64,000 nt of DNA from the NCBI RefSeq assembly GCF_913058315.1, contig NZ_CAJXQY010000001.1:1-64000 (forward strand). Reading direction: 5' to 3'. Origin of the DNA: an uncultured Alteromonas sp. Lineage in GTDB: Bacteria; Pseudomonadota; Gammaproteobacteria; Enterobacterales; Alteromonadaceae. The position numbers were made by a program, and so were the translations under genes. Shown piece by piece: positions 18,087 to 26,548 of the stretch. The notes beneath the pieces were generated by a model that had not been told where the DNA came from, made no database searches, and saw only the letters and a list, made by a program, of their open reading frames with translations. Position 1 is the first letter of the stretch. Each line of letters starts with the position of its first letter.

Positions 18087-19394
18087 TTATAACGATTCAG
18101 TACTCGGATCGGATGCAGTTTTATCCTCTTCTTTTGCTTCTTTAAGTAATGGCAGGCGTACCTCGATAACCGTGCCTTTTCCTTCTCGGCTATTAATCAC
18201 CAGTTTGCCTTTGTGTTTTTCGATGGCGGAATAGGCCACCGAGAGGCCAAGACCCTGGCCTTTTCCTTCCGGGCGGGTGGTGAAAAAGGGTTCAAAGACC
18301 CGCTTCAGGTGGCCTTCTTTGATACCGCAGCCGGTATCCACTATTTTGATGGCTATACCGCTGGTGGTTTGTCGGATATCGAGCATAACCAGACCGGTAT
18401 CGTTGATCGACTGGGCCGCATTCATCATCAGATTGGTGAGTGCCTGTTTCAGGCTGGCAGACTCACAGTACCATTTTAGCTGTTCAGGCTCACAGGTTAC
18501 TTTGTATTTAGGCCGTTTGAATTGCGTGCTGATAAGTTGTACCAGCTGGTTCGCCGTTTCCTGTAAGTTCAGGTAGCCCCAGGAGTGCTGGGGTTCCTCG
18601 GCAAAAGAGCGCAGCGTAGACACAATTTCACTGACCCGCTTCAGGCCATCCTTAGACTCCTTGATCAGCGGGCCCATATCTTCTTCGATAAGCTCTACAT
18701 GGGAAGCATCAAACAGATCTTCCAGTGCTTCAATATGCTCTGGTGCATGACTGGCAACCAGCTTTTTGGTCGCCTGACAGGTTTCCAGCAAATTTTGTGC
18801 GTACTGTTCCAGCGTATTTAAATTGGCCGTTACAAAACCCATGGGGTTGTTAATTTCGTGCGCAATGCCAGCGGCAAGCTGACCGGTGGAGGCCATTTTT
18901 TCTGCCTGAATAAGCTGTGACTGGGCTCTGTCGAGCTTGCGAATGAGTTTACGCTGGGCTTCATGTTCTGTTTTTAATGCTTCGGCGAGCTGGGCCTGGG
19001 CTTTAAAATAACTGGCCTGAGCGGTGACATCCTGAATCAGAATGCAGGCGTACTGCTGGCCGGTTTCGGCATCTTTATGGGGTACAATTTCCATATTTTG
19101 TACCATCTGGGTTTCTTCGCCGGTAATCGGGCGACTGCTCTTGAAAGGAAAGATGTGCGGACGCTGTTCCCAATAGCTAAAACTGGGATGTTTAAGAATA
19201 AAAACCGATTTTATGCGCCGCTTAAGAAACTTAATTTGCTCGGGAAACACATCGGCCAAGGGTTTGCCTAAGGCATCCCCCCGGAGTTCAACCGGCATGC
19301 GGTCGAGAAAAAATGCGTTCAAAGAGACAATTTCATACGCTTCATTTACCAGACAAATTCCAACTGGCAGTTTATCCAGCAACGGGTTATTCAT
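18087..19394 (-). CDS. PAS-domain sensor histidine kinase, soluble
   Basis: A 435-residue histidine kinase without membrane segments. An N-terminal PAS-like sensor (about 1-125, beginning DKLPVGICLVNEAYEIVSLNAFFLDRMP) is followed by a coiled coil, the phospho-acceptor box GIAHEINNPMGF, and an ATPase domain with N-box LMMNAAQSI, G1 DTGCGI and G2 EGKGQGLGLSVAY. It should autophosphorylate on His and phosphorylate a receiver, most simply the one encoded two genes upstream. It starts 6 bases after the CheC gene, so the three genes form one operon. A 3' portion carries the promoter of the sigma gene. The signal sensed is unknown. Confidence 0.92.
   Translation of the reverse strand: MNNPLLDKLPVGICLVNEAYEIVSLNAFFLDRMPVELRGDALGKPLADVFPEQIKFLKRRIKSVFILKHPSFSYWEQRPHIFPFKSSRPITGEETQMVQNMEIVPHKDAETGQQYACILIQDVTAQASYFKAQAQLAEALKTEHEAQRKLIRKLDRAQSQLIQAEKMASTGQLAAGIAHEINNPMGFVTANLNTLEQYAQNLLETCQATKKLVASHAPEHIEALEDLFDASHVELIEEDMGPLIKESKDGLKRVSEIVSTLRSFAEEPQHSWGYLNLQETANQLVQLISTQFKRPKYKVTCEPEQLKWYCESASLKQALTNLMMNAAQSINDTGLVMLDIRQTTSGIAIKIVDTGCGIKEGHLKRVFEPFFTTRPEGKGQGLGLSVAYSAIEKHKGKLVINSREGKGTVIEVRLPLLKEAKEEDKTASDPSTESL
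18091..18117 (-). promoter_or_regulatory. Predicted autoregulatory ECF promoter of the sigma gene
   Basis: Minus strand reads TGCATCC-N13-AATCGTT, with 35 bases between its last T and the sigma ATG. It is identical in both blocks and spacing to the DUF4331 promoter motif. It is embedded in the last codons of the upstream histidine kinase gene. Confidence 0.75.
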
Positions 19395-19400
19395 AAAGGA

Positions 19401-19985
19401 CTAGCCCAGTAACTCGTCGAGCGTCGATTTTAGCCGCGTCAATGAAGCATCGTCCAGACAAAACACCACGCGCATGGTGAACGATGAAATTTGAATGTCG
19501 AACTTTACTTCCATTATCAGGCTGTGTTGCCAGTCGTATTGTGAAAAGTCACTTTTTTGCGGTGCGAATAAGGTTGGCATCTGCAGGTTGGTGGCTAATT
19601 CTAACTGTTCAGACAGCCCGGCCAGACAAGCCCCGGCAAGAATGTTGGAAAGCTCCAGAATCGTCTCGTTTATGTCGTTCTCTGAAAGAGGCTGTTCATA
19701 TTCGAGCAATTCAGCCACTTCTGCCAATCCATGGCGGGTAAGAATGGACATCACCTCACCATGAATATCGCCCATAAAAGACTGACGGGTGTAGTAAGCC
19801 TGTTGATTGTGACTGACTAAATCATATAGCCCTGCGGGGGTAACGGCGGTAATGTTTGGAATCGAAATTCCTATCTTGGTTTCGATTAAATGAGCCAGAC
19901 TATTGGCCGCCTGACCCATGGAAATGTTCATCAGTTCCTGTAAGGCATCCCGCTGGTCTTCAGACAGGGCAATGGCATCGTTCAT
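19401..19985 (-). CDS. cheC: CheC-type phosphatase with two active centres
   Basis: A 194-residue CheC/CheX/FliY-family protein that should dephosphorylate a response regulator. Two copies of the catalytic pattern E-x2-N-x22-P are present: E17-N20-P43 (with D13) and E111-N114-P137. Both sites therefore look intact. Only the first keeps the leading D/S residue. It lies between a receiver gene (4-base overlap) and a histidine kinase gene, not in a chemotaxis cluster. The three probably form a kinase-receiver-phosphatase module in the cytoplasm. The symbol is used in the family sense only. Confidence 0.85.
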   Translation of the reverse strand: MNDAIALSEDQRDALQELMNISMGQAANSLAHLIETKIGISIPNITAVTPAGLYDLVSHNQQAYYTRQSFMGDIHGEVMSILTRHGLAEVAELLEYEQPLSENDINETILELSNILAGACLAGLSEQLELATNLQMPTLFAPQKSDFSQYDWQHSLIMEVKFDIQISSFTMRVVFCLDDASLTRLKSTLDELLG

Positions 19986-20347
19986 AGATAACCCAACTCA
20001 AATAAGGTCATTGCCAACTCTTCCTTATCCAGTGGTTTACGTAAAAACCGTTTGGCGCCCAGCGACATCACTATGCGCTGTTTCTCCGGCTGGAAATCGG
20101 CACTGATAACAATTACATCCGGTGATGAAGGCTGCTCAGAAAGGTATTCAAGCACGCCAACACCATCAATTTCTGGCATGGTCAAATCAAGCAAAACCAA
20201 TTGCACCGATGTACCGGACAAGATCTCGATGGCTTCTTTTCCATTGGCGGCTTCAATGACCGTGGTTTCAAGCTCGGGTGGCAACGCCCGCACGACGCTG
20301 CGTCTGGAGAGCTTTGAATCATCTGCCACCAATACTGTTAAACTCAT
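19982..20347 (-). CDS. Single-domain response regulator
   Basis: A 121-residue CheY-like receiver with no output domain. It has the acidic pocket VADDSKLSRR near the N-terminus, the phospho-acceptor Asp in LVLLDLTMPEIDGV (about residue 54), and the conserved Lys in FLRKPLDKEE. It probably works by protein-protein contact, like CheY. It is the first gene of the receiver / CheC / histidine kinase operon, overlapping CheC by 4 bases. GGAG six bases before the ATG supports the start. Which process it controls is not visible. Confidence 0.92.
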   Translation of the reverse strand: MSLTVLVADDSKLSRRSVVRALPPELETTVIEAANGKEAIEILSGTSVQLVLLDLTMPEIDGVGVLEYLSEQPSSPDVIVISADFQPEKQRIVMSLGAKRFLRKPLDKEELAMTLFELGYL

Positions 20348-20570
20348 AAAGGACTCCGACTTCCGGTTTCATATAAGTATTTGCCATTTTTACAATCCTG
20401 CAAGTCTGAAGTTGTCATTTATATATCGCTTAAAATGCCATTTTCGAACGTTAAATAAGTGACAAATGTGACTATTAGTTATTTTGCGGGGTGAAATGAC
20501 GGGGTGTTTATCTAATCTGATACTTAAGTATTCAGGATAATAAGTGAAGTGGGCGTGAAAGAACCAAAGG

Positions 20571-20593
20571 ATCCGGCTCATGAAGAGCCGGAT
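20571..20593 (-). terminator. Terminator after the phytase gene
   Basis: Perfect nine-base stem ATCCGGCTC / GAGCCGGAT with a five-base loop, 8 bases past the phytase stop. The minus-strand tail CCTTTGGTTCTTTC is only moderately T-rich, so efficiency is uncertain. Confidence 0.6.
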
Positions 20594-20601
20594 TGGCGGG
20601 G

Positions 20602-22491
20602 TTAGCGCTGCTGGCGAATAAACGCGGCCAGTTTGCTGCCATTGATCAGCTTAAAATTTTGCGGTGCGCCTGGCATAACGTTACGGCCATCCTGTACCAC
20701 CATGAGGCCGTCAGGAAACTGCGGGCCAAGCGCCAGTGATGTCACTTCGAGGCCATCCGTTTCTGATACACCATCAATCTGTTGGGCACTGTTGATACCC
20801 ACCCGGAAGGTTCCGAGCAGACGGTTTCCGTCGTCCAGAGCATAAACGGCAAACCGGTTGTTACCCTGACTGGAGGCCACCAGGAAGCGTTCACCGTCGA
20901 GGCGGTAAATCCCCATACCTTCAATGTCGGCTTCAACACCTTGTCCAATCGACGTAATTTGACGTGGCGTGCTGAGTGGTTGAGACAGTGATTTCTGCCA
21001 GATGCCAGCCGCTTCTTCACCCATAAAGAGTATTTGGTTTACATCATCAACCACACACCCCTCGGGCTGACTGGGCAGACTAAATTCGCTGATAAGTGCT
21101 GCGGAAGGGCCATCTTCAGTGAAAGTGAAAGCATATTGCTGGTAGCGACCGTCGGTGTCGTTAATAAAGGTATGTAACTGACCGTCGACTACACCGTTAC
21201 ATAAACCGTACACATCCGACAGGCTGGTCGGTAATTCAGCTTGGTGAGTCACCGTGCCGGTTGCCGAGATGTAATACACCGATAACGTTTGTGATGAGCG
21301 ATTGCTGGCAACGGCAATATCCTGTTTGCCGTCGGGCGTGTCTATCTGATAGCGCACATCCACATTGTTTACCCGCCCGGCAGGCAATGATTGCAACTGC
21401 TCACCGCTGAGCGAATAAACATTCAGCCCGTATTTTTTATCGGTGCCCAATACCAGGCTGGCCGCAGGATTAAGCCGGTTTACCCAGATGGCCGGATCGT
21501 CAGCGGCATCGCCATAACGGTTGACCGGTGTGGTTTGCACGTCGGCGTTCAGCGTGTATACCTTATCTGCGGTGCTGATTGAAGGCGCTTCATTGCTGAG
21601 TGCAGCGGCGAGCAATTCGCCGCTGGCTTCATCGAAAGCACCAATGTAAAGCGTATCGCCTGCCACCGCAGCACTGACCGATTTAAGCTCGCGCTCGGCC
21701 GCCAATGGCCATTGGCGATGGCGCTGACCACGTTGATACAACAGTGGCTCGTCGGTTGCCACCACAAAATAGCGGCCATCGTCCAGCGCTGCCACGGATT
21801 CGATTTCCGGGCCGCTGGGGAAATAGTCGAGGGTGCGGGTATTTTCACCCTCCGCATTGCCACTGTAGTGCCAGATGCCGGTGGTCTCTTCAGCAATCAG
21901 CAGCGTATTGCTCTGGTCCGTCACCGCGCAGGAGGACAGGTTTGGGCCTACCAGCATTTGCCGGATTGGACTGAGTTGCCAGTTTGTCTCAGTCATCACC
22001 AGGTAATGAGACATCAGCCCGCGGGCATCTGAACTGAATAAATGCAGAGCGTCATCCTGGAGGCTCAGGCACAGAGTTTCGCGGTCGGCAATCTCAGAAG
22101 CCTCAGACGCCTGCAAGTGGAATTCACCGGTGGTGGTATTGAGCGTAACCAGGTGCAGGGCTGAAGAATTCTGGTCGATGGCGGCAATGGCAATTAAGTT
22201 GTCTGAACCGGGCAGTACACGCCAGTCTGCCTGAGCGATATGGCCGCTAAACTGATTGATTGGCTGACCTTCAGGTGAAACCCAGATTAGGCCTTCTGCT
22301 TCGCTGGTTACCAGATAACCCTGGAATGTACCGATGACCACAGGCTTCAGGCTTTCCCCTGCTACAGGCATTGCACGCAGAGTCAGTGATGTTGCTGGCT
22401 CTGATGTTTGCGTGCCTCTCGGTTCGCTGGCAGTGCAGCCGCACAGCGTCAGGCTGGCAATCAGTCCCAAAGTAAATTTAAGGGTTTTCAT
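20602..22491 (-). CDS. Beta-propeller 3-phytase lipoprotein
   Basis: A 629-residue exported lipoprotein (lipobox LTLCGC, Cys about 19). It has two propeller halves. The C-terminal one carries phytase features: DDPAIWVNRLNPAASLVLGTDKK, GRVNNVDVRY, ASNRSSQTLSVY, VEADIEGMGIYRL and DGLMVVQDG. The N-terminal half is a diverged propeller. Beta-propeller phytases release phosphate from inositol hexaphosphate, using calcium. The ATG overlaps the phosphatase stop (ATGA), and GGGAG precedes it. It is the last gene of a TonB receptor-acid phosphatase-phytase operon, consistent with phytate scavenging in the periplasm or at the outer membrane. Confidence 0.9.
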   Translation of the reverse strand: MKTLKFTLGLIASLTLCGCTASEPRGTQTSEPATSLTLRAMPVAGESLKPVVIGTFQGYLVTSEAEGLIWVSPEGQPINQFSGHIAQADWRVLPGSDNLIAIAAIDQNSSALHLVTLNTTTGEFHLQASEASEIADRETLCLSLQDDALHLFSSDARGLMSHYLVMTETNWQLSPIRQMLVGPNLSSCAVTDQSNTLLIAEETTGIWHYSGNAEGENTRTLDYFPSGPEIESVAALDDGRYFVVATDEPLLYQRGQRHRQWPLAAERELKSVSAAVAGDTLYIGAFDEASGELLAAALSNEAPSISTADKVYTLNADVQTTPVNRYGDAADDPAIWVNRLNPAASLVLGTDKKYGLNVYSLSGEQLQSLPAGRVNNVDVRYQIDTPDGKQDIAVASNRSSQTLSVYYISATGTVTHQAELPTSLSDVYGLCNGVVDGQLHTFINDTDGRYQQYAFTFTEDGPSAALISEFSLPSQPEGCVVDDVNQILFMGEEAAGIWQKSLSQPLSTPRQITSIGQGVEADIEGMGIYRLDGERFLVASSQGNNRFAVYALDDGNRLLGTFRVGINSAQQIDGVSETDGLEVTSLALGPQFPDGLMVVQDGRNVMPGAPQNFKLINGSKLAAFIRQQR

Positions 22492-23489
22492 TGGGCTGAC
22501 TCCCTGCTTTTATCCAGTACATACTGGTAAATGACTTCGCCCTTATCATTAATGAATTCAAGGGTGAACTGTTGTTGATTAACCCGCACTACGGCAAAGC
22601 CGGCGGATGATTGGGCAAACGCGGTAAATTCGCGCTGTGCTACCGGGCGGATCTCAGAGCCGCCGCCAGACACAAAGTGTTCCACACGGCTGCCGGCTGG
22701 TTTGTTATGTTGCAGATCATGCTCGTGACCGGCGATGTAGGCATCCACCTCATACTCTTCCAGCAGTGGCTCTATCACCCCGCGCACCGCGCTGGTTTTA
22801 CCATAACGCTTGCCGCTGGAATACAGTGGGTGGTGGCCAATCACTATGGTCCAGTCAGCGTCGGTATTGCGCTGCAGAGTTTGCTCAAACCACGCCAGTT
22901 GCGCTTTGCTATCCTGACGCTGGGTTTCCTGATATTTGGCTTCGTGCTGATAGTCCGGATTCAGCGGGCTGGTATCCAAAAAGACCAGATGCACCGTACC
23001 GCCTTCTTCCAGTGTGATGAGCTTGTCAAAATACTGGGCAGGCATATGCCAGCGACGGCTAACGGCAGAGTAATCGATTTGCGCCTGCCAGTTGCCGCGG
23101 TAATCGTGATTGCCTAATACCACATACCAGTCGATAAACAGGTGCGGGCCGTGATAAATGGTTTCATAGGAAGACTGCCAGTACGGATCATTAACCGAAG
23201 CTACGCCGTTGTCGTAAAAATTATCCCCGGTGGAAATGATCATCTCAGCATCGAACTGATAAGCCGCAATATCCATCCATTTTGCTACGCTGCGCTGAGC
23301 AAAGTGGCCGTTGCGGCCCCAGTCGCCGACCACCAGAAACGAATAATCATCACCGCTCTCGGTGAGTGAAGACTGGATCTGATGGGTCTGGTAATAGTGC
23401 TCACCAAAGACTTCCTGCTGAGCAGACTGAGCTAGTGCCAGTGGCGCGCAAAGCAATGTGGTGAGCGTGAGTAATTGTATGAGTTTCAT
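22488..23489 (-). CDS. Secreted purple-acid-phosphatase-type metallophosphoesterase
   Basis: A 333-residue calcineurin-like phosphoesterase with a signal peptide (about 1-20, ending ALA). The metal-binding motifs are in order: VVGDWGRNG, ISTGDNFYDNG, VLGNHDYRG, IGHHPLYSSG and IAGHEHDLQH. The pattern is that of type-5 / tartrate-resistant acid phosphatases, which remove phosphate from monoesters. It follows the TonB receptor gene by 52 bases and overlaps the phytase gene by 4, so it probably finishes the dephosphorylation of inositol phosphates released by the phytase. Confidence 0.92.
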   Translation of the reverse strand: MKLIQLLTLTTLLCAPLALAQSAQQEVFGEHYYQTHQIQSSLTESGDDYSFLVVGDWGRNGHFAQRSVAKWMDIAAYQFDAEMIISTGDNFYDNGVASVNDPYWQSSYETIYHGPHLFIDWYVVLGNHDYRGNWQAQIDYSAVSRRWHMPAQYFDKLITLEEGGTVHLVFLDTSPLNPDYQHEAKYQETQRQDSKAQLAWFEQTLQRNTDADWTIVIGHHPLYSSGKRYGKTSAVRGVIEPLLEEYEVDAYIAGHEHDLQHNKPAGSRVEHFVSGGGSEIRPVAQREFTAFAQSSAGFAVVRVNQQQFTLEFINDKGEVIYQYVLDKSRESAQ

Positions 23490-23541
23490 TGAAAACCTTA
23501 AGATTCAGGCGGGCATCAGCCCGCCTAATTGCCGATAGCGC

Positions 23542-26235
23542 TTAGAGCTGCCAGTTAAAACCAATTTCGAAAGTACGGCCGTACTCTTCGTACTGGGCAT
23601 TCTGGCTCCGACGGTCGAAGTAGTGATAATAAGGCTCATCGTTAATATTGATGGCGTTGAAATACACTGTCAGATCCTGGTTGATATAGTATTTACCCAT
23701 AAAATCGAACTGCTGGTGGGCGTCTTCCATACGCAGCATGTCACCGTCGATTTCTTCCAGGTTCTTGCTCTTGTAGGTCATCGCCAGGCGCAGGCTCCAG
23801 TCGTTGTCTTCGTAACCTACGGTCAGGTTACCAACGGTGTCAGACTGGTTAGGCAAGCTGGTTTTGTATTCTTCACCATCCAGCAGCGTGGTGGCATCAG
23901 AAGACGAGAACGTCCCGTTAGCAGAAAGCAGCAGGCCGTTATCAAAGGCTTTAACCCAGGAAAGCTCTAAACCGGTGAGGTCGGCGGTTTCACCATTACG
24001 TGGCTGAATAACCTCATCGTAGCCTTCCCAGCCCTGCATGCCTGCTACATCGGCGTATATGACGAAGTTGTCGATTTGCTTGTAGAACAAGCCGGCCGAC
24101 AATACGCCAATCTGGCCAGGATAGTATTCCACCGACAGGTCGAAGTTATCTGACTCATAAGGCAGCAGTTGCGGGTTGCCGACTTCGGCTTCACGCTCGG
24201 TTACGAACACGCCATCGTCTTCTTCGGTTTTGCTTTCAATAATCTGGAAAGCGGCCGATTCTTCAAAACCCGGGCGGGAAATGGTTTGAGTGAAAGCGCC
24301 ACGCACAATCAGTTTTTCCGAGATATTGTACTTAACGTTTATGCTCGGCAGGAAGTGGTCGTAACTACGCTCAGACTGCCACGGCGTGTTAACCACATCT
24401 TCCACGTCATTTTGCTCATCTTCAATCAGCTCAACGCGCATGCCGGCGGTATCGAAATCGGTTTTCTCATAACGCACACCAGCCACAATGTGCACATCGT
24501 TAATATCGAAGGTGCCCATAAAGTAGGCGGCAAAAATGTCTTCGTTAGTTTCGTAGGACGCACCGTTTGACTCTAATTCTGAGTCAAGATCGGCCAGCTC
24601 CAGTGAGCTGCGGTTCTGATTGAAATAGGTGCGCATTGCGCTGCGGTTTAGGCCTGGTCCAAAGTCACCGAGTCCCCAGTCTGCGTCGCTGGTGGCGAAT
24701 TGCGAGGCATCCATACCGTCAAAGTCACCGTCGTAAATGTAGATGTTGCTGTCGACCGTTTTGGTTCGGGTGCGGTACTTAACACCGGCTTTAATTTCGC
24801 TGAGGTAGGGGTCCTGGGCAAAGGTTTTGCTCAGGTTCGCTTTAATACTGTTTTCAGTATCTTTGGTGTAGTTATCTTCAAAGCTGATCTCATCCACTTC
24901 ATAATTATTGAAGTCGTTGACTGAATCTGCATAAGTAATGCTGGGGATCACGCGCTGCATATCACCGTCGATGCTGTCATCTTCGGTGATAAAAGTGTAG
25001 TAAAGTGCATCCGGCTCACTTTCATCAGACTTGGCGTAACCGAGTTGATAATCGAAAGTCCACTCGCCTCGCACATGTTCACCGCCGGCAGCGATGGTGA
25101 GGATGGATTGCTCCTCATAACGGTCTTTGGACTCCCGCTCAACTTCTGAGTCTTCGCCATCAAACACGAAAGTATTGCGCTGACGGTACTCTTGGTCAGA
25201 AAACTCGCTGTACAGGGAGCGCAGGAAATAGGCGTTGTTAAAATCCGGGCGGTAGTCGAGGTTAAGCGCTGCGCCCAAACGTTCACGGGTAATGGTGTAA
25301 TGACGCTGTTCAATTTCGTCATCGGCGTTTGACTCGATATTGTCAGAGCCAAAGTCTCGTTTTAGGTAAGACAGTGCCGCAGCCACACCAAACGTATCGT
25401 TCCACAGGTTAGTATAGGTACCTGACAGTTTAGGGCTCATCTCATCACGTAATTCGTTCTGGCTTAACTGACCAGACAGGCTGGCGGTTTGCCCCTTACG
25501 GTCGAAGGCACTCACTGATTTTACTTCTACCGAACCACCAATGGCGTCACCGTCCATATCTGACGTTACAGACTTGGAGACTTCCAGAGTCTGAATCAGC
25601 TCAGAAGGAATAACATCAAGGGCTACCGAACGAACGCCACCTTCTGGTGACGGCACGTTCAAACCGTTAATGGTAACGTTATTGAGGTTAGGATCGATAC
25701 CACGAATGCCCACAAAGCGACCTTCCCCCTGGTCGCGTTCGATAGACAGACCCGGCAAGCGTTGCAGTGATTCAGCCGCGTTTTGATCCGGGAACTGACC
25801 AATGGCATCAGCGGAAACGATAGATTTGATATTGTCGGCCATGCGCTGTTGATTGATGGCGCTGGCCTGGCCGCCGCGCTGTCCGCGAACCATGACTTCT
25901 TCCAGTGACTCGCTGGCACCTTCCAGGGTAATTACCGGTGTGATGTTTTCGCCTTCGGTCAGTGTAATCTTGCGACTCACTGGCTCCGCGCCCAGGTAGG
26001 TTACCAGCAGAGTGTATTGACCGGCTGGCAGATTGCTGAAGCGAAACGTACCGTCACGACGGGAAACAGTTTCTTTGCCTAACTCGGTGATCTCAATTTT
26101 TGCCCCGGCAAAAACGCGGTCCTGGGCGTCATTCGTCAGTTGGCCAATTAAGCCGGCATTATCTGCGGCGACCGAAGCAAACGAGCAACAAACGGTACTC
26201 ACCGCCAACGCCAGGCTGGAAAAACGATTCTTCAT
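23542..26235 (-). CDS. TonB-dependent receptor of the phytate operon
   Basis: An 897-residue TonB-dependent receptor. It has a signal peptide (about 1-24), then a carboxypeptidase-regulatory-like domain (GLIGQLTNDAQDRVFAGAKIEI...) and a plug with SADAIGQFPDQNAAESLQRLPG and VAGIRG-like FVGIRGIDPNLNNV. A barrel follows, ending GFNWQL. This class commonly sits with phytases or other phosphatases in Alteromonadales and probably imports phytate or its breakdown products. It is the first gene of the operon. A candidate Pho box lies about 52-69 bases before the ATG, pointing to induction under phosphate limitation. Confidence 0.93.
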   Translation of the reverse strand: MKNRFSSLALAVSTVCCSFASVAADNAGLIGQLTNDAQDRVFAGAKIEITELGKETVSRRDGTFRFSNLPAGQYTLLVTYLGAEPVSRKITLTEGENITPVITLEGASESLEEVMVRGQRGGQASAINQQRMADNIKSIVSADAIGQFPDQNAAESLQRLPGLSIERDQGEGRFVGIRGIDPNLNNVTINGLNVPSPEGGVRSVALDVIPSELIQTLEVSKSVTSDMDGDAIGGSVEVKSVSAFDRKGQTASLSGQLSQNELRDEMSPKLSGTYTNLWNDTFGVAAALSYLKRDFGSDNIESNADDEIEQRHYTITRERLGAALNLDYRPDFNNAYFLRSLYSEFSDQEYRQRNTFVFDGEDSEVERESKDRYEEQSILTIAAGGEHVRGEWTFDYQLGYAKSDESEPDALYYTFITEDDSIDGDMQRVIPSITYADSVNDFNNYEVDEISFEDNYTKDTENSIKANLSKTFAQDPYLSEIKAGVKYRTRTKTVDSNIYIYDGDFDGMDASQFATSDADWGLGDFGPGLNRSAMRTYFNQNRSSLELADLDSELESNGASYETNEDIFAAYFMGTFDINDVHIVAGVRYEKTDFDTAGMRVELIEDEQNDVEDVVNTPWQSERSYDHFLPSINVKYNISEKLIVRGAFTQTISRPGFEESAAFQIIESKTEEDDGVFVTEREAEVGNPQLLPYESDNFDLSVEYYPGQIGVLSAGLFYKQIDNFVIYADVAGMQGWEGYDEVIQPRNGETADLTGLELSWVKAFDNGLLLSANGTFSSSDATTLLDGEEYKTSLPNQSDTVGNLTVGYEDNDWSLRLAMTYKSKNLEEIDGDMLRMEDAHQQFDFMGKYYINQDLTVYFNAININDEPYYHYFDRRSQNAQYEEYGRTFEIGFNWQL

Positions 26236-26548
26236 GTGTGTTCTCTTAAGTTGTGTGTATGTTGGCGGCTACGGTAAAAAGCAAAAATGACAAATCGATG
26301 ACGACCCAAGGCCGTGTCGTTGGAATAACAGTCAGAACTGCCTGAAAAAGCACTTTTTTATAACTCGCTGAGCTCAAATGACCCCCACGCAAGCCTTTGT
26401 TTAATGGTGAAAAAATTGAGTGAAAGGCGGAGAAGAGGAAAATGCATCACCCCAGTGTCATATTCCTGAGCCAGAATGACCCCTAAGATTACCGGCGTCT
26501 CCAATAACAATAGGCGCAGGTAAATATGTTTTACATGCGGAAAAGATA
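26236..26548. other. Divergent intergenic region with candidate control sites
   Basis: A 313-base gap between the divergent phytate operon and the GGDEF gene. It holds a candidate Pho box and two near-copies of CTGAGCyMrAATGACCCC (26368-26386 and 26466-26483), 98 bases apart in the same orientation. No ORF or RNA gene was recognised. Confidence 0.6.
26287..26304 (-). promoter_or_regulatory. Candidate Pho box
   Basis: Minus strand reads TCGTCAT-CGAT-TTGTCAT. That is two heptamers resembling CTGTCAT (5/7 and 6/7) at the four-base spacing of the PhoB consensus. The context (phytase operon) fits. The -10 element downstream is not convincing. Confidence 0.5.
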
